A stretch of 10,738 nt of DNA from Chloroflexota bacterium (GTDB lineage Bacteria; Chloroflexota; Anaerolineae; Anaerolineales; Villigracilaceae), in assembly GCA_021823555.1 (NCBI GenBank), contig JAKANW010000054.1, positions 1-10,738 on the forward strand, written 5' to 3'. The translations under genes were made by a program, and so were the position numbers. Shown here one piece after another: positions 1 to 6,604 of the stretch. The notes under the pieces were generated by a model. The model saw only the letters and a list, made by a program, of their open reading frames with translations, was not told where the DNA came from and ran no database searches. Each line of letters opens with the position of its first letter. Positions within the stretch are counted from its first letter, which is position 1.

Positions 1-1
1 C

Positions 2-868
2 TATTCGACTGCCAAATCATCCATGGCCGGCGTCGCCTTGTTGCGCCTGGGTCAGAAATACGGGACCGGGGTGTATAACCTGCTCATTAAGGATTTTGTC
101 CCCGAATATGCCAGCAGCATTGGCAATTGGTCCAATGTGACCTTCAATAATACAGCGGATATGGCCACGGGCAATTACCGGCTGGCCGGCTTCGAGTCCG
201 ATGAGAGCGGCTCTTACATGAACCAGTTCTTTGTGGATGTGCCTTACACCAGTAAAATTGCCGACGCGTTCAACTTTCCCAGCAAGGCCGCGCCTGGCAC
301 GAAGTGGATCTACCATACTTCGGACATCTTCATCCTTGGCCGCGCCGAGAATAATTATCTTCAAGCGCAAGGCGGCGGGGATATCTGGAGCATGTTAGTC
401 AATGAAGTCTACGCTCCCGCCAAAATGAGTGCTGGATTCATGACGACGCTGCGTACAGATGACAGCCCCACCGGAGTACCCTTCAGCGGTTATGGCCTGT
501 TCTGGACACAGGATGATGTGGCCAAAATGGTCAGACTTCTGAATAACGACCACGGTATGATCAACGGCACACAAGTGCTTCAGTCCGGCATGTTGGATGA
601 TTCGATGCAGAAAAATCCCAATGATCGCGGCTTGGTCACCAGCGGAACAACGCCCTTCCAATACAATAACACTTTCTGGGCGGCGCCCCCGTCGGAGTTC
701 CCGCAATACACCTGTCCCGTTTATATACCCTTTATGTCCGGGTACGGCGGGATCACGGTTGCGATGGCCCCCAACGGCGCGACGTATTACTATTTCAGTG
801 ACAACAACGAGTTCTCCTGGTACAACGCCATCAACGAGACTAACAAGATCAATCCGATGTGCCCGTAG
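2..868 (+). CDS. Serine hydrolase, beta-lactamase/PBP family (5' partial)
   Basis: This is the C-terminal part of a class C beta-lactamase-like (PF00144 type) serine hydrolase. The frame is open back to the window edge. An internal ATG at position 23 is not the true start, because the codons before it read Y-S-T-A-K-S-S, which contains the family's catalytic Ser-x-x-Lys (Ser at 5-7, Lys at 14-16) followed by the usual hydrophobic helix MAGVALLRLG. The second motif appears as WIYHTSD, giving Tyr-x-Thr where Tyr-x-Asn is common. The third motif region is SGYGGITVAM near the C-terminus, in place of the usual HxG or KTG. Family members act outside the cytoplasm on peptides, esters or beta-lactams; the substrate cannot be told here. 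Any signal peptide lies outside the window. The gene stops at TAG 866-868 and converges on the lipoprotein gene. Family assignment is confident, function is not. Confidence 0.85.
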   Translation, partial: YSTAKSSMAGVALLRLGQKYGTGVYNLLIKDFVPEYASSIGNWSNVTFNNTADMATGNYRLAGFESDESGSYMNQFFVDVPYTSKIADAFNFPSKAAPGTKWIYHTSDIFILGRAENNYLQAQGGGDIWSMLVNEVYAPAKMSAGFMTTLRTDDSPTGVPFSGYGLFWTQDDVAKMVRLLNNDHGMINGTQVLQSGMLDDSMQKNPNDRGLVTSGTTPFQYNNTFWAAPPSEFPQYTCPVYIPFMSGYGGITVAMAPNGATYYYFSDNNEFSWYNAINETNKINPMCP

Positions 869-974
869 GGATCAATGGTATAAGCAGATGTGTAAATAGA
901 GTCCGAAGCCATCGTGACACTTACCGGTTCATTGGGAATCACCGTGATGGGCCAGCACATCTGGCGACGCGGCG

Positions 975-1000
975 TAGGTCGGATTAGCCAATCCGACCTA
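975..1000. repeat. Perfect 11-bp palindrome between convergent genes (REP-like)
   Basis: TAGGTCGGATT (975-985), loop AGCC, then AATCCGACCTA (990-1000) form a perfect 11-bp hairpin with a 4-nt loop. No T-run follows on either strand, so it is not a classical intrinsic terminator, although it sits where two convergent genes end. Short GTAGGTCGG-type palindromes of this shape are typical of dispersed intergenic repeats in bacteria. Nothing else is visible in 869-1065. Confidence 0.7.
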
Positions 1001-1065
1001 TCGCTGGCGGCGCATCATGGCAAGTCCCAAAAGGCCGCTCAGCCAGGGCGCAGGTCAGGCTCACG

Positions 1066-2352
1066 TCAAGAGATCGGGGTCTCGGCGCGGTAAAGATGCC
1101 AGACTGCCGTCACTGGGCTGTCGCCTTCGATGACATTGTAGAACACCCAGACCTTCGAGGATCCGATGAAAGGCTCCGGCTCGGCTTTAGCGGTCAGCGA
1201 ATCGGTCAACAGCCATTGTTGTTGCGGCGATTGGAAAAGAGTCGAAAGCCAGATCTCCCCGGGATTGCCGAAGGCCACATCCCAAAAACTCGTCCCGGCT
1301 TCGTTGATCTGATAGACCGTATAGGTCTTCCCATTGAGCACGATCGGCTCGTTGGACTGCGCCAGGGCCGGATGCGACAGCGCGGAGGCGGGTGGGAGGA
1401 TGGTCTCCGCCAGCGTGAACCACGTCTCGCCGGGATTGCGGATGTACACGTGCGTGCGCGCCTCTGCATCCATGCCGGAGATGAGGATTTCCCGCCCGTC
1501 CTGCAGCCATGAATACGGGTCAACCTTATCACCGGCGTCGTTCGTCACAGCCTGCGGCGCGGGGTTGGGCTGGATCGGGTCGAACTCCCGCACCTGGGTG
1601 ATTCCGTTGTCATCCTTGAATCCATACGTGAGGACGGGACTGCCCTTCATCCAGCGGGCAAAGGCTGCGTCCATGGGCGCAAAGCCGCGCCGCGGGCGGT
1701 CCTGCCGCTCGACCACGCGCACCTGCGCAGGGTCGGCCAGTGAGATGTATTGCAGCTCCACCCAGGCGTTGGCGGGATTCGTCCCGCCGCCGGGGGCCTT
1801 CTCGTTCTTGATCCAGAATACGTAACCTGCGTTTTGACCGGGCAGGACAGTGGGATAGATCGCCCGTCTCGTCACATCTGGAGGCGTGGACAACTCTCGC
1901 ACCGTTCCCGACGTTGGACCGCTTGGCCGCACGAGGAGCATTTTCCCATCCCGGTCCATTCCCACGTAATAGGCACCCTCGGCATCCATGCCGGGGTTGG
2001 CGCGTCCCAACACCGTGCTTTCAAAGGCGCGGAAACCTTTGCCATCCGACGGAACCAACTCACCCGTTTCAGGGTTCACCCCGCAATGCCAGACCACACC
2101 GTTGCCGCGCTTGTCGGTCATCTCGAACCAGACCATGTACTGCATATCTGCCGTGAACTCAACATTGGCGTAACTGACATTCGGGTTGCCGACCTGCTTA
2201 ATTTGCGGCGCGAATCCCGCTTCGGGTGCGGGGGAGGCTGTGGTAACGGGAACAGATTGAGGCTCAGGTTGCGAAGCGGTGAAGCGGCAACTCAGCGCTG
2301 TCAGGGCGAGGAGGAACAAAAGTACCGGTAATCGTTTGCGGCTCAGCTTCAT
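1066..2352 (-). CDS. Secreted lipoprotein with beta-propeller-like repeats, unknown function
   Basis: The protein has 428 residues. It starts with a lipoprotein signal peptide: basic MKLSRKR, a hydrophobic run PVLLFLLALTALSC, and the lipid-accepting Cys22. A Pro/Thr/Ser-rich linker (about 23-50) follows. The frame stays open upstream to 2616, but the ATG at 2352 is chosen because it gives a proper signal peptide and has GGAG 5 nt before it. The mature part is rich in short beta-type segments with recurring Gly-Met-Asp-x-(Asp/Glu) turns (GMDAEGAYYVGMDRDGK; GMDAEARTHVYI) and aromatic strands. This resembles TolB/WD40-like propellers that read out stored values, but no specific family is recognised. 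It probably sits on the outer face of the membrane. It follows PilZ on the same strand with a 220-nt gap, so cotranscription is possible but not shown. Confidence 0.8.
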   Translation of the reverse strand: MKLSRKRLPVLLFLLALTALSCRFTASQPEPQSVPVTTASPAPEAGFAPQIKQVGNPNVSYANVEFTADMQYMVWFEMTDKRGNGVVWHCGVNPETGELVPSDGKGFRAFESTVLGRANPGMDAEGAYYVGMDRDGKMLLVRPSGPTSGTVRELSTPPDVTRRAIYPTVLPGQNAGYVFWIKNEKAPGGGTNPANAWVELQYISLADPAQVRVVERQDRPRRGFAPMDAAFARWMKGSPVLTYGFKDDNGITQVREFDPIQPNPAPQAVTNDAGDKVDPYSWLQDGREILISGMDAEARTHVYIRNPGETWFTLAETILPPASALSHPALAQSNEPIVLNGKTYTVYQINEAGTSFWDVAFGNPGEIWLSTLFQSPQQQWLLTDSLTAKAEPEPFIGSSKVWVFYNVIEGDSPVTAVWHLYRAETPIS

Positions 2353-2355
2353 TTT

Positions 2356-2361
2356 GTCTCC
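2356..2361 (-). promoter_or_regulatory. Ribosome binding site fixing the lipoprotein start
   Basis: On the minus strand GGAGAC lies just before the ATG at 2352, with 5 nt between GGAG and the start codon. This site and the signal peptide right after it are why the upstream open frame (to 2616) is not taken as part of the gene. Confidence 0.65.
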
Positions 2362-2478
2362 ATTCTGGTAACCTGATAGGATGGGACAAAGTATATATTT
2401 GCCGCGTAAAACCCCAATGATGGGAGCGTAAAAAAGTTGTAACTTGGCAGATTTTTTAACTGTCCGTTCGGGCAGGAC

Positions 2479-2553
2479 AGATATAAAATCTGCGCCCGCA
2501 TCTTTTGCCGCGGCCTCGTCGCTGGCATCCACACTGAGCAGGATAATCTTCAA
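2479..2553 (-). pseudogene. Remnant of a response-regulator receiver domain
   Basis: Between the PilZ stop and the lipoprotein start, one minus-strand frame reads LKIILLSVDASDEAAAKDAG followed by ADFIS. This matches the beta4-alpha4-beta5 part of CheY-like receiver domains: hydrophobic strand ending in Ser/Thr, helix with Ala-Gly-Ala, then Asp-Phe-hydrophobic. The phosphoacceptor Asp (beta3) and everything before it are missing, and the expected beta5 Lys is a Val. After about 2478 the similarity fades. No full domain can be built in any frame, so it is read as a decayed fragment. It could instead be a chance match, since only about 25 residues carry the signal. Confidence 0.45.
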
Positions 2554-2572
2554 GCCGCCCCCTGAGTGCATC

Positions 2573-2959
2573 CTACTTCTTTGTTGCAGCGCGAAAAGGA
2601 TACTCAGGTATTTCACGCCGGAATTCGTACGTTTCCATAATTGCCTGGATCACTTTCTGTTGCTCATCATCCACTTTTAGAAATTCAAAACCGATGTTTT
2701 GGAACTCAGGGCTGAGATCCGGCTGGCACCAGATGACTCGGGCGGGCAGGGTCAGTTTCTTGATTGCCACCCCTTCAAGTTCGGGTACTTCGAATTGCAG
2801 AGTGATTTCGCGTCCAACTTCAAGCGTTTTTTCTCCGATCACCATTGCACCCAAGGATGTCAGGTCTGCCAAATAGCCCAGCAGGCTGCCTCCATACAGG
2901 TCAAAAACCTGAGAATAGGCGCTCAAATTTTTACGCGGCTGCTTGCGTCGTTCTCGCAT
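2573..2959 (-). CDS. PilZ domain protein (predicted c-di-GMP receptor)
   Basis: This is a single-domain protein of 128 residues with no membrane segment. Both PilZ signature motifs are present: RxxxR near the N-terminus (R5-K-Q-P-R9) and D-L-T-S-L-G (D32 to G37), matching (D/N)x(S/T/A)xxG. The hydrophobic beta-barrel strands follow, ending in NIGFEFLKVDDEQQ and a C-terminal helix. In this family these motifs wrap a cyclic-di-GMP dimer, so the likely role is as a cytoplasmic second-messenger receptor controlling a partner such as motility or exopolysaccharide machinery; the partner is not visible here. Start choice: GTG at 2962 and ATG at 2959 are adjacent; GGAGG lies 5 nt before the ATG but only 2 nt before the GTG, so ATG is preferred. 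The gene is divergent from the PIG-L gene. The receiver-domain remnant just downstream suggests the locus once held more signalling genes. Confidence 0.88.
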   Translation of the reverse strand: MRERRKQPRKNLSAYSQVFDLYGGSLLGYLADLTSLGAMVIGEKTLEVGREITLQFEVPELEGVAIKKLTLPARVIWCQPDLSPEFQNIGFEFLKVDDEQQKVIQAIMETYEFRREIPEYPFRAATKK

Positions 2960-2989
2960 CACGGCCTCCGTTTCTTATATCTAGTTTAC

Positions 2990-2998
2990 ATAATAGCA
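2990..2998 (-). promoter_or_regulatory. Candidate extended -10 promoter for the PilZ gene
   Basis: Reading the minus strand, TGCTATTAT fits an extended -10 (TGn followed by a one-mismatch TATAAT). It would give a leader of roughly 25 nt containing the GGAGG site. No good -35 box is seen at the expected distance, which extended -10 promoters tolerate. Confidence 0.35.
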
Positions 2999-3022
2999 GC
3001 CCCATAATTTATTACACTTTTA

Positions 3023-3031
3023 TGGTAAAAC
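3023..3031 (+). promoter_or_regulatory. Candidate extended -10 box for a leaderless PIG-L transcript
   Basis: TGGTAAAAC (TGn plus a TANAAY box) ends 6 nt before the ATG at 3038, and there is no Shine-Dalgarno sequence in between. Transcription would start at or next to the start codon. The ECF sigma gene has the same arrangement with the same spacing. Confidence 0.4.
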
Positions 3032-3037
3032 TGGCGC

Positions 3038-3781
3038 ATGCGTTGGATCTATATTTCTCCACATTTGGACGATGCGGTCCTGTCCGCTGGCGGGTTTATT
3101 TATGAGCAGACCCGGGCGGGCATCCCCGTTGAGGTCTGGACCTGCATGTGCGGCTTTCCGCCTGAAGGCGAGGTGTCACCCCTGGCTCAGGTACTGCATT
3201 TTCAGTGGGGGTTTCCCTCCGCCGAAGAGACAGTTCGCTCCCGTCGGGCAGAAGACGTGAAAGCAATCACGTCTTTGGGTGCGACGCCGGTCCATTTTGA
3301 TTTTCTGGACTGCATCTATCGGCGCGGCAAAGACGGGGAGTGGTTGTACACGATGGATGTGTTCGTTCCGCCCCATGCTGACGAGGCCGATTTGCCAGCT
3401 CAGGTCGCCCGCGTGATTTCCGACCGCCTCCAGCCGGATGATGTGCTGGTCTGTCAGTTTGGGATTGGTTCCCACGTGGACCATGTCGCTGTGCGCCGCG
3501 CGCTTGAACTGCTTGGCCGTCCCTTGCTCTATGCCGCCGATATCCCTTATCTGTTCGATCATCCCCAGGAGTTGACGCCGAACGCGGCCGGGATGGATGC
3601 AAAGGTTTATCCGGTCTCCGAAGCAAGTTTGGAGGCCTGGCAGGAAGCGGCGCTGTCCTATCAGTCGCAGATTGAAATATTGTTTGAGACGCCCACGAGG
3701 ATGCAAGAGTTGATTCGTTCCTATTGCCTAGACAACCTGGGCGTGCGCCTTTGGCAGTCAAATGCAAACCACAGGACTTGA
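3038..3781 (+). CDS. PIG-L/LmbE family deacetylase
   Basis: The protein has 247 residues, a normal length for the family. PIG-L enzymes are zinc-dependent hydrolases that remove acetyl groups from N-acetylglucosaminyl compounds such as sugar-lipid or thiol-precursor conjugates. The N-terminal metal and catalytic motif reads SPHLDDAVLSAGG (H9, D11, D12), a variant of the common AHPDDE in which the last Glu is Ala. RRAED (70-73) is the usual Arg-x-x-Glu helix, and SHVDHVAVRRA (H146, D148, H149) supplies the remaining His ligand region. There is no signal peptide, so it is cytoplasmic. It is divergent from PilZ and stands alone, with no thiol or cell-wall pathway genes nearby, so the substrate is unknown. 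The ATG at 3038 is preferred because the strand leading into HLDD begins right after it. The start region has no Shine-Dalgarno sequence (see the -10-like box at 3023). Confidence 0.88.
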   Translation: MRWIYISPHLDDAVLSAGGFIYEQTRAGIPVEVWTCMCGFPPEGEVSPLAQVLHFQWGFPSAEETVRSRRAEDVKAITSLGATPVHFDFLDCIYRRGKDGEWLYTMDVFVPPHADEADLPAQVARVISDRLQPDDVLVCQFGIGSHVDHVAVRRALELLGRPLLYAADIPYLFDHPQELTPNAAGMDAKVYPVSEASLEAWQEAALSYQSQIEILFETPTRMQELIRSYCLDNLGVRLWQSNANHRT

Positions 3782-3845
3782 TTCTGCTTTTGAATCATGA
3801 TATATTAATACCGCTCGCTGGGAAAACTTAGTTTAGTCGTTTATG

Positions 3846-3869
3846 TTGCATCTCTTAACAGGGATGCAA
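3846..3869 (+). promoter_or_regulatory. Hairpin in the greA upstream region
   Basis: TTGCATCTC (3846-3854) pairs with GGGATGCAA (3861-3869), with one G-T wobble and the loop TTAACA. It lies in the 113-nt gap before greA. A TATATA at 3875-3880 just downstream could be the -10 box, which would place this palindrome over the -35 region, the usual place for an operator. TTAACA to TATATA is only 14 bp apart, shorter than ideal. Operator, hairpin or chance are all possible. Confidence 0.35.
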
Positions 3870-3894
3870 AATTCTATATAGGCAGGACAATGCC

Positions 3895-4362
3895 ATGCCA
3901 ACCAATTTCCTGACAAAAGAAGGCTTCCAGAAACTTCAGGAAGAGCTAGACTATTTGCGCACGACCAAACGCCAGGAAGTAGCTGACCGTTTGCACGAGG
4001 CTATGGAAGGCGGGGAACTGATCGAAAATGCTGAATATGAGGCCGCCAAAAATGAGCAGGCCTTTGTCGAGGGCCGCATCCAGGAGTTGGAAATACTCCT
4101 GGCGACCGCGCGCGTGATCGAAGACAATGGCAAGGACAGGACCGGGACAGTCCAGGTCGGTAGTAAAGTGGTGATCAAGGAAGATGGATTCGATGCCGAG
4201 ACTTACGTGATCGTCGGGGCGGCAGAAGCCAACCCGCGTGAAGGCAAAATCTCCAACGAGTCACCGATCGGCAAGGCCATTTTGAATCACCACGCCGGGG
4301 AGGAAGTAGTCGTTGAAACTCCCAGCGGGACCTATAAGGTTAAGATCGTGAAAGTCACTTAA
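3895..4362 (+). CDS. greA: Transcription elongation factor GreA
   Basis: GreA enters the RNA polymerase secondary channel and makes it cleave backtracked transcripts. The 155 residues match the usual length of about 157. The N-terminal coiled coil (about 5-75) carries the tip segment [17 protein letters not shown] and then FVEGRI. The C-terminal FKBP-like domain (about 80-155) ends with [20 protein letters not shown] and a final beta strand. The acidic tip pair is E41 and E44; E. coli has D41 and E44, so the first acidic residue is conservatively changed. AGGA sits 7 nt before the ATG; another ATG at 3890 is out of frame. A strong terminator follows directly, and lysS comes next, a neighbourhood seen in many bacteria. 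Confidence 0.97.
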   Translation: MPTNFLTKEGFQKLQEELDYLRTTKRQEVADRLHEAMEGGELIENAEYEAAKNEQAFVEGRIQELEILLATARVIEDNGKDRTGTVQVGSKVVIKEDGFDAETYVIVGAAEANPREGKISNESPIGKAILNHHAGEEVVVETPSGTYKVKIVKVT

Positions 4363-4367
4363 CAGGA

Positions 4368-4398
4368 GCGCACCTGTTTCGCCCCGCGCACCTGTTTC
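4368..4398 (+). repeat. 13-bp direct repeat leading into the greA terminator
   Basis: GCGCACCTGTTTC occurs at 4368-4380 and again at 4386-4398, separated by GCCCC. The second copy forms the inner part of the terminator hairpin. The first copy, with AACAGG at 4361-4366, can form its own small hairpin (AACAGG with CCTGTT 4373-4378) that competes with nothing essential but overlaps the greA stop. Confidence 0.55.
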
Positions 4399-4420
4399 AG
4401 GGCGCGGGGCGTTTTACTTT
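4380..4420 (+). terminator. Strong intrinsic terminator after greA
   Basis: CGCCCCGCGC (4380-4389) and GCGCGGGGCG (4402-4411) form a perfect 10-bp, nearly all G-C stem. The interior CCTG/CAGG adds four pairs after a one-base bulge. The T-rich tail TTTTACTTT follows. It lies 18 nt after the greA stop and before lysS, so lysS should need its own promoter or readthrough. Confidence 0.88.
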
Positions 4421-4469
4421 ACACCTGTCCCTTGTCAATACCACCAATGGGGACGGGAAGGTTAGGAAT

Positions 4470-6020
4470 ATGGCAGAATATACTTCCCTGGAAAAAATCC
4501 GCCTCCAAAAACTGGAGGAGCTGCGCGCCGAAGGTGTGGAGGCCTATCCTACGCGCGCGGAACGTACGCATACTTCCGCACAGGCCATTGCCGAATTCGA
4601 AGCCGCTGAAAAGGCCGCGGTTGGAGGCTCAACGCCCGAAGTCAAAGCCACGCTGGCCGGGCGTATCCGTGCCGCGCGCGCCATGGGCAAGTTGACCTTT
4701 GTCCACATCGAGGATGGCTACGGCAAAATCCAATTGTTCTTCCGCATCAATGAAGTTGGTCAGGAACGGATTGATTTCTTCAACAAGATGTTCGACATCG
4801 GCGACTTCGTCCAGGCGACGGGTGTGATGATGCGAACGAAGACTGGCGAACCCACGCTTCTCGTCCATGGCTTCAAGATGCTTGCCAAGTCGGTGAGTCC
4901 CCTGCCTGCCGCCAAGGACGAGACTCTCGACGACGGCACGGTTGTTCGCCACGCCGCGCTCGAAGACGCGGAATTGCGCGCCCGCCAGCGTTACGCCGAC
5001 TTGGCTGTCAATCCGGATGTGCGCGAGACCTTCCGCAAACGCGCGACGATTGTCCGCGCCCTGCGCGAGTTTTTGGACGGCAGGGGCTTCCTCGAGGTGG
5101 AGACGCCCATCCTCCAGCCCTTATACGGGGGCGCGGCCGCGCGTCCGTTCGTTACACATCACAACGAACTGGAGCAGGATATGTACTTGCGCATCTCGTT
5201 CGAGTTGTATCTCAAGCGGCTGCTGGTCGGGAACCTGGAACGCGTCTACGAGATTGGGCGTGACTTCCGCAACGAGGGCGTCTCGTTCAAGCACAACCCT
5301 GAGTTTACGCAGTTGGAATTCTATTGGGCTTATGCCGACTATTTGCAGGTCATGGAGTTGACCGAGCAAATGATTGCCTACACAGCGCAGCAGGTCAATG
5401 GCTCGGCCAGGATCGAGTATGGTGATCATGAACTCGACTTCCAGCCTCCCTGGCGGCGGCTCGAAATGCGACAGGGCATCCTGGAGACGAGCGGGATTGA
5501 CGTTGCCGAACATACCACGGCCGAGTCGCTCTTCAAAGCCATCAGGGACAAACATCCGGGGAAGATCCCCGACCCGGCAGCCACGCGTGGCAAGTTGATT
5601 GATTTCCTGCTGAGTGAATTCCTCGAGCCGACCCTCATCCAGCCGACTTTCCTCTACAACTATCCGCGCGATATTTCGCCGCTGGCCAAGTCCAAGCCGG
5701 GCGACCCATTGACCGTGGAGCGCTTCGAGGGCTACGCGGCAGGCTTTGAGTTGTGCAATGCCTTCACCGAGTTGAACGACCCGCTCGACCAGGAACAACG
5801 TTTCCTCGAAATGGGGCGCGACTACGCTGCCGGTGATGAGGAGAAGCACCCCATGGATGATGATTATCTGCGCGCCATGCGCTATGGCATGCCCCCAAAC
5901 GGCGGCTTTGGCATGGGCGTGGACCGGCTGGTCATGCTCCTGACGGACAAGCATTCCATCCGGGAAGTGCTGCTCTTCCCTGCCTTGCGCAAGGAAGAAT
6001 TTGGCGAAAAAGAAGAATAA
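4470..6020 (+). CDS. lysS: Lysyl-tRNA synthetase, class II
   Basis: This enzyme charges tRNA-Lys with lysine using ATP, in the cytoplasm. The 516 residues fit the family. A helical N-terminus (1-55) leads to the OB-fold anticodon-binding domain (about 60-140, with [20 protein letters not shown]). The linker helix [19 protein letters not shown] (164-182) follows, then the class II core: motif 1 [17 protein letters not shown] (201-217), motif 2 [20 protein letters not shown] (266-285), the lysine-pocket segment [20 protein letters not shown] (426-445), and motif 3 [14 protein letters not shown] (478-491). All catalytic motifs are intact. The stretch at 147-160 ([14 protein letters not shown]) looks slightly longer than in E. 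coli LysS. GGGAAGG ends 8 nt before the ATG at 4470. The greA terminator lies 50 nt upstream; a palindrome follows 5 nt after the stop. Confidence 0.97.
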   Translation: MAEYTSLEKIRLQKLEELRAEGVEAYPTRAERTHTSAQAIAEFEAAEKAAVGGSTPEVKATLAGRIRAARAMGKLTFVHIEDGYGKIQLFFRINEVGQERIDFFNKMFDIGDFVQATGVMMRTKTGEPTLLVHGFKMLAKSVSPLPAAKDETLDDGTVVRHAALEDAELRARQRYADLAVNPDVRETFRKRATIVRALREFLDGRGFLEVETPILQPLYGGAAARPFVTHHNELEQDMYLRISFELYLKRLLVGNLERVYEIGRDFRNEGVSFKHNPEFTQLEFYWAYADYLQVMELTEQMIAYTAQQVNGSARIEYGDHELDFQPPWRRLEMRQGILETSGIDVAEHTTAESLFKAIRDKHPGKIPDPAATRGKLIDFLLSEFLEPTLIQPTFLYNYPRDISPLAKSKPGDPLTVERFEGYAAGFELCNAFTELNDPLDQEQRFLEMGRDYAAGDEEKHPMDDDYLRAMRYGMPPNGGFGMGVDRLVMLLTDKHSIREVLLFPALRKEEFGEKEE

Positions 6021-6025
6021 AGGTT

Positions 6026-6060
6026 CAGGGACGACTCGATCGGTCGTCCCTGTGATTTAA
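6026..6060 (+). terminator. Hairpin terminator after lysS
   Basis: CAGGGACGAC (6026-6035) and GTCGTCCCTG (6043-6052) form a perfect 10-bp stem with a 7-nt loop TCGATCG, 5 nt after the lysS stop. The following TGATTTAA is only weakly T-rich, so termination may be incomplete. Confidence 0.6.
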
Positions 6061-6069
6061 GTTCTGACG

Positions 6070-6142
6070 TTACGCACCGTCCCACAGGTTTAGACAAAAA
6101 AACAGTCTCGAACTACGGAAACCTGCGGGACGTTTTGCGTAA
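6070..6142. repeat. 73-bp imperfect palindrome (MITE/REP-like), copy A
   Basis: The left arm is TTACGCA-c-CGTCCC-a-CAGGTTT (6070-6091). The right arm is AAACCTG-c-GGGACG-ttt-TGCGTAA (6119-6142). Twenty positions pair across three blocks. A small inner hairpin (AGAC / GTCT) sits in the loop. The core CGTCCCnnAGGTT also forms the arms of the palindrome at 7285-7341, so this looks like one copy of a dispersed non-coding repeat. It fills the space just upstream of the DUF3054 start and would be in its leader if transcription begins before it. Confidence 0.6.
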
Positions 6143-6155
6143 AGTGAGTAAGTTT

Positions 6156-6533
6156 ATGAAAAACAAAACTATTCTCATCTTCGGTGATGTTCTCGCCATT
6201 GCAATCGTCACTGCAATCGGTTTTGCCACTCACGGCGAGGCGGGTCTGTCCTTCCTGCCGCGCATGGCTGCCGCATTCTTTCCCATCTTGCTGGCCTGGT
6301 TCCTCCTGGCTCCCTGGCTGGGACTCTTTCAACCCGAAATGGTTTCCAGCCCTAGACAACTGTGGCGGCCCGTCATGACGATGATCTTTGCCGGTCCGCT
6401 GGCTGTTGTCCTGCGCGGACTGATCCTCAACGTACCCATCATCCCCATCTTTGCCGTGGTGCTATCCTCTACTTCCGCGTTTGGGATGCTGGTGTGGAGG
6501 ACGGTTTGGTGGAAATGGGGAACGAAGCCATAG
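6156..6533 (+). CDS. DUF3054 family integral membrane protein
   Basis: This small protein of 125 residues has about four membrane-spanning helices (roughly 5-22, 37-58, 74-91 and 95-115). It resembles the DUF3054 family in its pattern: Asp in the first helix (GDVLAI), IGFATHGE after it, and a second helix with RMAAAFFPILLAWFLLAPWLG containing the Pro-phi-phi-x-x-Trp feature. The family has no established function. The ATG at 6156 is preferred over in-frame TTG 6135 and GTG 6144, because the upstream codons are part of the palindromic repeat and the first helix follows this ATG directly. A Shine-Dalgarno sequence is weak. The gene converges on the HExxH gene over a shared terminator. The family call is from memory of its pattern, hence moderate certainty. 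Confidence 0.72.
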   Translation: MKNKTILIFGDVLAIAIVTAIGFATHGEAGLSFLPRMAAAFFPILLAWFLLAPWLGLFQPEMVSSPRQLWRPVMTMIFAGPLAVVLRGLILNVPIIPIFAVVLSSTSAFGMLVWRTVWWKWGTKP

Positions 6534-6547
6534 TGGTTACGAACATC

Positions 6548-6585
6548 AAAGACCGCCAGGTGCTGTGCCTAGCGGTCTTTTTGAT
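6548..6585. terminator. Intrinsic terminator shared by convergent genes
   Basis: AAAGACCGC (6548-6556) pairs with GCGGTCTTT (6572-6580). AGG / CCT adds three more pairs inside, with the loop TGCTGTG. On the plus strand the stem runs into TTTTT, ending the DUF3054 transcript. On the minus strand the arm ends in TTT followed by GATG, so it is weaker but may also stop the HExxH transcript. Confidence 0.82.
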
Positions 6586-6604
6586 TGAATGAGCCTGGCG
6601 TATT

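Noticed and set aside
1750..2331. 193-codon plus-strand open frame within the lipoprotein gene
   Set aside because: Antisense to a protein with a good signal peptide and ribosome site; its sequence is compositionally random.
2353..2616. N-terminal extension of the lipoprotein gene to 2616
   Set aside because: It would bury the lipoprotein signal peptide inside the protein and overlap the end of the PilZ gene; the GGAG site supports the start at 2352.
3779..3797. TGATTC / GAATCA 6-bp hairpin at the PIG-L stop codon as a terminator
   Set aside because: Short, AT-rich stem without a T-run; too weak to support a terminator call.
4363..4469. T-box or lysine riboswitch in front of lysS
   Set aside because: The 107-nt gap is mostly taken up by the greA terminator; no T-box (GGTGG-type) sequence or riboswitch-sized structure is present.
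5121..5954. 277-codon minus-strand open frame inside lysS
   Set aside because: Lies wholly antisense to the class II synthetase core motifs; no domain features.
6135..6155. TTG start for the DUF3054 gene
   Set aside because: These codons belong to the right arm of a palindromic repeat, and the first membrane helix fits the ATG at 6156.
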